Shown here one piece after another: positions 62,014 to 64,000 of a stretch of 64,000 bases of DNA. The stretch covers positions 1 through 64,000 of the forward strand of contig CAXTVQ010000006.1 of NCBI GenBank assembly GCA_964247705.1, written 5' to 3'. This DNA comes from LMUY01 sp964247705. GTDB lineage: Bacteria; Pseudomonadota; Alphaproteobacteria; Acetobacterales; Acetobacteraceae. The position numbers were made by a program, and so were the translations under genes. The stretch's first letter is position 1. Each line of letters begins with the position of its first letter. The notes under the pieces were generated by a model. It was given only the letters and a program-made list of their open reading frames with translations. It made no database searches and had not been told where the DNA came from.

Positions 62014-63588
62014 ATGCGCCGCCGCACCCTGCTTGCCTCCAGCCTTGCCGCCGCCACCCTGGCCCGGCCCGCGATCGTGCGCGCCGCGGGTGCGACCACC
62101 CTGAAGGTGATCCCCTACGCCGACCTCGCCTTGCTGGACCCGGCCGTCTCCGCCTTCATCACCCGCAACCACGTCCTGATGGTGTTCGACACGCTGTTCG
62201 GGGTGGACGAGCAGGGTGTCGTGCAGCCGCAAATGGTGGAAAGCGCCGCCGCCGAGTCGGACGGGCTGACCTGGACGCTCACCTTGCGCGCCGGGCTGCT
62301 GTTCCACGACGGCACCCCCGTGCTGGCGCGGGACTGCGTCGCTAGCATCCAGCGCTGGTGGGTGGGGGACGCCTTCGGCCAGGCGCTCGCCGCTGCAACG
62401 AACGAGGTGTCCGCGCCGGATGACCGCACGATCCGCTTCCGGCTGAAGGCGCCCTTCCACCTGCTGCCGGACGCGCTGGCGCATCCGACCAACACGATGT
62501 GCGCGATCATGCCGGAGCGGTTGGCCAAAACGCCGGCCAGCGCGCGGATCGTGGAGATGGTCGGCAGCGGCCCGTTCCGCTATCTCGCGGCCGAGCGGGT
62601 GGCCGGTGCGCGCAACCATTACGCACGGTTTGAAGGCTACCAACCCCGCCAGGGTACGCCCAGCTTCACCGCCGGCCCGCGAGTCGCCTACTTCGACCGG
62701 GTGGAGTGGATCACCACGCCAGACCCGGCGACCCAGGTGTCGGCCCTGCGCGCCGGCGAGGTCGATTACGTCGAGCAGCCGCTGATGGACCTGGTGCCCT
62801 CGCTGAGGAGCGACCGCCGCCTGACGGTCAACGTGGTCGAGACGAAGGGGCTGATCGGCTTTCTCCGGTTCAACTTCCTGTTTCCGCCGTTCGACAGCGC
62901 GGCGGTTCGCCGGGTGGCGCTGAAGGCGGTCAACCAGCGCGAGTTCATGGAGGCGGTGGTCGGCGGAGCGGCACCTTACGACGACCAATGCGGCATCTTC
63001 ACGACCGGAACGCCGATGGCCAATGCCTCCGGCATGGAGATGCTGAGCGGCAAGCACTCGGTGGAGTCGCTGCGGGCGGAGCTGAAGGCTTCCGGCTATG
63101 CGGGGGAGAAGATCGTCTATCTCGAGCCGACGGACGTACCGCGCATCAACGCCATCGCCGAAGTCGGCGCGGACATGCTGCGCAAGATCGGCATGAACGT
63201 CGACGTGATTGCAACGGATTGGGGCACGACCGTGCAGCGCAGCGTCAGCCGCCAGCCGCCAGACAAGGGCGGCTGGCACATGTTCGCCGCGTTCTCCGGC
63301 GGGGTCGATATGAGTTCGCTCGGCACGCATCAGCTCGCCCGCGGCAATGGCGCCGGGGCCTATAACGGCTGGCCGGACCTGCCGAAGCTGGAGGCGATCC
63401 GCGACCAGTGGCTCGCGGCGCCCGACCTCGCGACCCAGCAGCAGCTTGCCCAGGCGTTCCAGGCGCAAGCCATGCAGGACGTGCCCTACCTGCCGCTCGG
63501 GTCGTATCAGCAGCCAGCCGCCTACAAGGCGGATCTCACGGGGGTACCGAAAGGGTTGGTGCTGTTCACGGGCATCCGGCGCGCGTGA
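62014..63588 (+). CDS. Peptide/nickel-type ABC transporter substrate-binding protein, Tat-exported
   Basis: A 524-residue family 5 solute-binding protein. A twin-arginine signal (MRRRTLLASSLAAATLA) is at 1-25. The family segment LRAGLLFHDGTPVLARDCVASIQRW spans about 93-117, and GSGPFRYLAAE is near 183. GAGG precedes the ATG at 62014. No permease or ATPase genes follow within the window, so the rest of the transporter lies elsewhere or is shared. Likely ligands are di- or oligopeptides. Confidence 0.92.
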   Translation: MRRRTLLASSLAAATLARPAIVRAAGATTLKVIPYADLALLDPAVSAFITRNHVLMVFDTLFGVDEQGVVQPQMVESAAAESDGLTWTLTLRAGLLFHDGTPVLARDCVASIQRWWVGDAFGQALAAATNEVSAPDDRTIRFRLKAPFHLLPDALAHPTNTMCAIMPERLAKTPASARIVEMVGSGPFRYLAAERVAGARNHYARFEGYQPRQGTPSFTAGPRVAYFDRVEWITTPDPATQVSALRAGEVDYVEQPLMDLVPSLRSDRRLTVNVVETKGLIGFLRFNFLFPPFDSAAVRRVALKAVNQREFMEAVVGGAAPYDDQCGIFTTGTPMANASGMEMLSGKHSVESLRAELKASGYAGEKIVYLEPTDVPRINAIAEVGADMLRKIGMNVDVIATDWGTTVQRSVSRQPPDKGGWHMFAAFSGGVDMSSLGTHQLARGNGAGAYNGWPDLPKLEAIRDQWLAAPDLATQQQLAQAFQAQAMQDVPYLPLGSYQQPAAYKADLTGVPKGLVLFTGIRRA

Positions 63589-63604
63589 CCCGCGGCGGGC
63601 GCGG

Positions 63605-64000
63605 TCAGCCGCGGTTCGGGACGACCCTCTGCGTGACCCGGGACGCCAACCGCCGCCATGGGCTTGCATCCTCGTTCGCTGCTTTCACCGGCGCGACCTC
63701 TGGTTGCACGACAGCGGCCGGCAGGCTCCGGCGCTTGAGCACGTAACCGGTCTCGTCGGCGGTGAAGCCCGCGCGCTCATACAGGTCTCGGGCCAGCAGG
63801 TTGGCGTCGGTCACCACCAGGACGCCGCGGATCTCCGGCGCGTCGATCGCGGCCGTCACCTGCGCCAACATCGCGATCTCGGCTTCCATGCCGACGACCC
63901 GGCAGCTCATCACGAACTGCTCGATCACCGCCCCGCGCACGATGGCCACGCCGACCAAGCCGTACCGGCTGAACCGGTCGGCGACCTGGAATGTGTGCCA
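63605..64000 (-). CDS. C-terminal part of an FkbH-like (HAD-IIIC/GNAT) protein
   Basis: This partial gene runs off the right edge. The visible 131 residues include DRFSRYGLVGVAIVRGAVIE, FVMSCRVVGMEAEIAMLAQV and LYERAGF. These match the GNAT-like C-terminal domain of FkbH family proteins, which load or modify acyl units on carrier proteins. A Pro/Ala/Arg-rich tail follows. The N-terminal HAD phosphatase domain would be beyond 64000, so full identity is not proven. Confidence 0.75.
   Translation of the reverse strand, partial: WHTFQVADRFSRYGLVGVAIVRGAVIEQFVMSCRVVGMEAEIAMLAQVTAAIDAPEIRGVLVVTDANLLARDLYERAGFTADETGYVLKRRSLPAAVVQPEVAPVKAANEDASPWRRLASRVTQRVVPNRG

Noticed and set aside
61822..63669. 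615-codon minus-strand open frame opposite the solute-binding protein
   Set aside because: The plus-strand protein has a Tat signal and clear family segments; the antisense is a shadow.

Overview
The window is high-GC DNA from an alphaproteobacterium, most likely a member of the Rhodospirillales/Acetobacteraceae. That placement is an inference from gene content: TrcR (DUF1013), DUF1192, DUF1244 and YdcH-type small proteins, an hsp20 gene behind a probable ROSE RNA thermometer, a LOV histidine kinase and a cyclic-glucan exporter. It is mostly ordinary chromosome. I see no insertion sequence, prophage, CRISPR array, rRNA or replication origin. There is one tRNA, tRNA-Lys(CUU). Two runs of 100 N (13810-13909 and 37728-37827) are each flanked by an identical 55-bp sequence, which looks like a de Bruijn contig overlap rather than missing genes.

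Layout. 1-8.4 kb: a CMD-family protein and a BKACE enzyme, a ligase-associated-type DNA exonuclease, a divergent LysR/aldo-keto reductase pair, a class II glutamine amidotransferase, fabD and a lipoprotein. 8.4-11.5 kb: a minus-strand operon of a DUF1028 protein and a polar amino-acid ABC transporter, all with overlapping ends. 11.7-17.9 kb: nadE, an FMN reductase gene broken by a Trp-to-stop change, DUF4174, a ydcH-purE-purK operon, trcR. 18-23 kb: DUF1192, hsp20, rpmE, an LTXXQ protein, pdxY, ndvA, a VOC protein. 23.2-31 kb: a cupin, an AT-rich stretch with a gene remnant, a LOV-PAS-GAF hybrid kinase, livFGMH and the tRNA. 31-38.5 kb: pyk with glycerate kinase, DUF1244, a Uma2 remnant, an MFS carrier, frmA, a P-loop kinase, a PEBP protein. 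38.5-43 kb: paoABC-type aldehyde dehydrogenase and a membrane protein. 43-45.9 kb: glgC-glgA. 46-52 kb: a membrane-anchored unknown protein, fpr, marC, an EAL protein, a VOC dioxygenase, a glycine-zipper lipoprotein. 52-55.2 kb: glmU-glmS. 61.9-64 kb: a Tat-exported solute-binding protein and the end of an FkbH-like gene.

The most unusual part is 55.2-60.7 kb, where base composition drops visibly. A small gene (57688-57939) encodes a 29-residue leader followed by three copies of TKDAGRVKIGGGAIRY. The copies are identical in protein but differ at many synonymous positions. Next to it, behind a perfect 10-bp hairpin, is a 262-residue protein resembling the DUF6065 family. Two paralogous TolB-like/TPR proteins point towards this pair from either side. 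One carries an N-terminal SARP-type DNA-binding/BTAD module and the other does not. A Bcr/CflA-type efflux protein follows. I read this as a candidate multi-core modified-peptide (RiPP-like) or repeat-peptide locus of a kind I do not recognise. No known RiPP-modifying enzyme (radical SAM, YcaO, lanthipeptide synthetase) is visible, so the assignment is a hypothesis.
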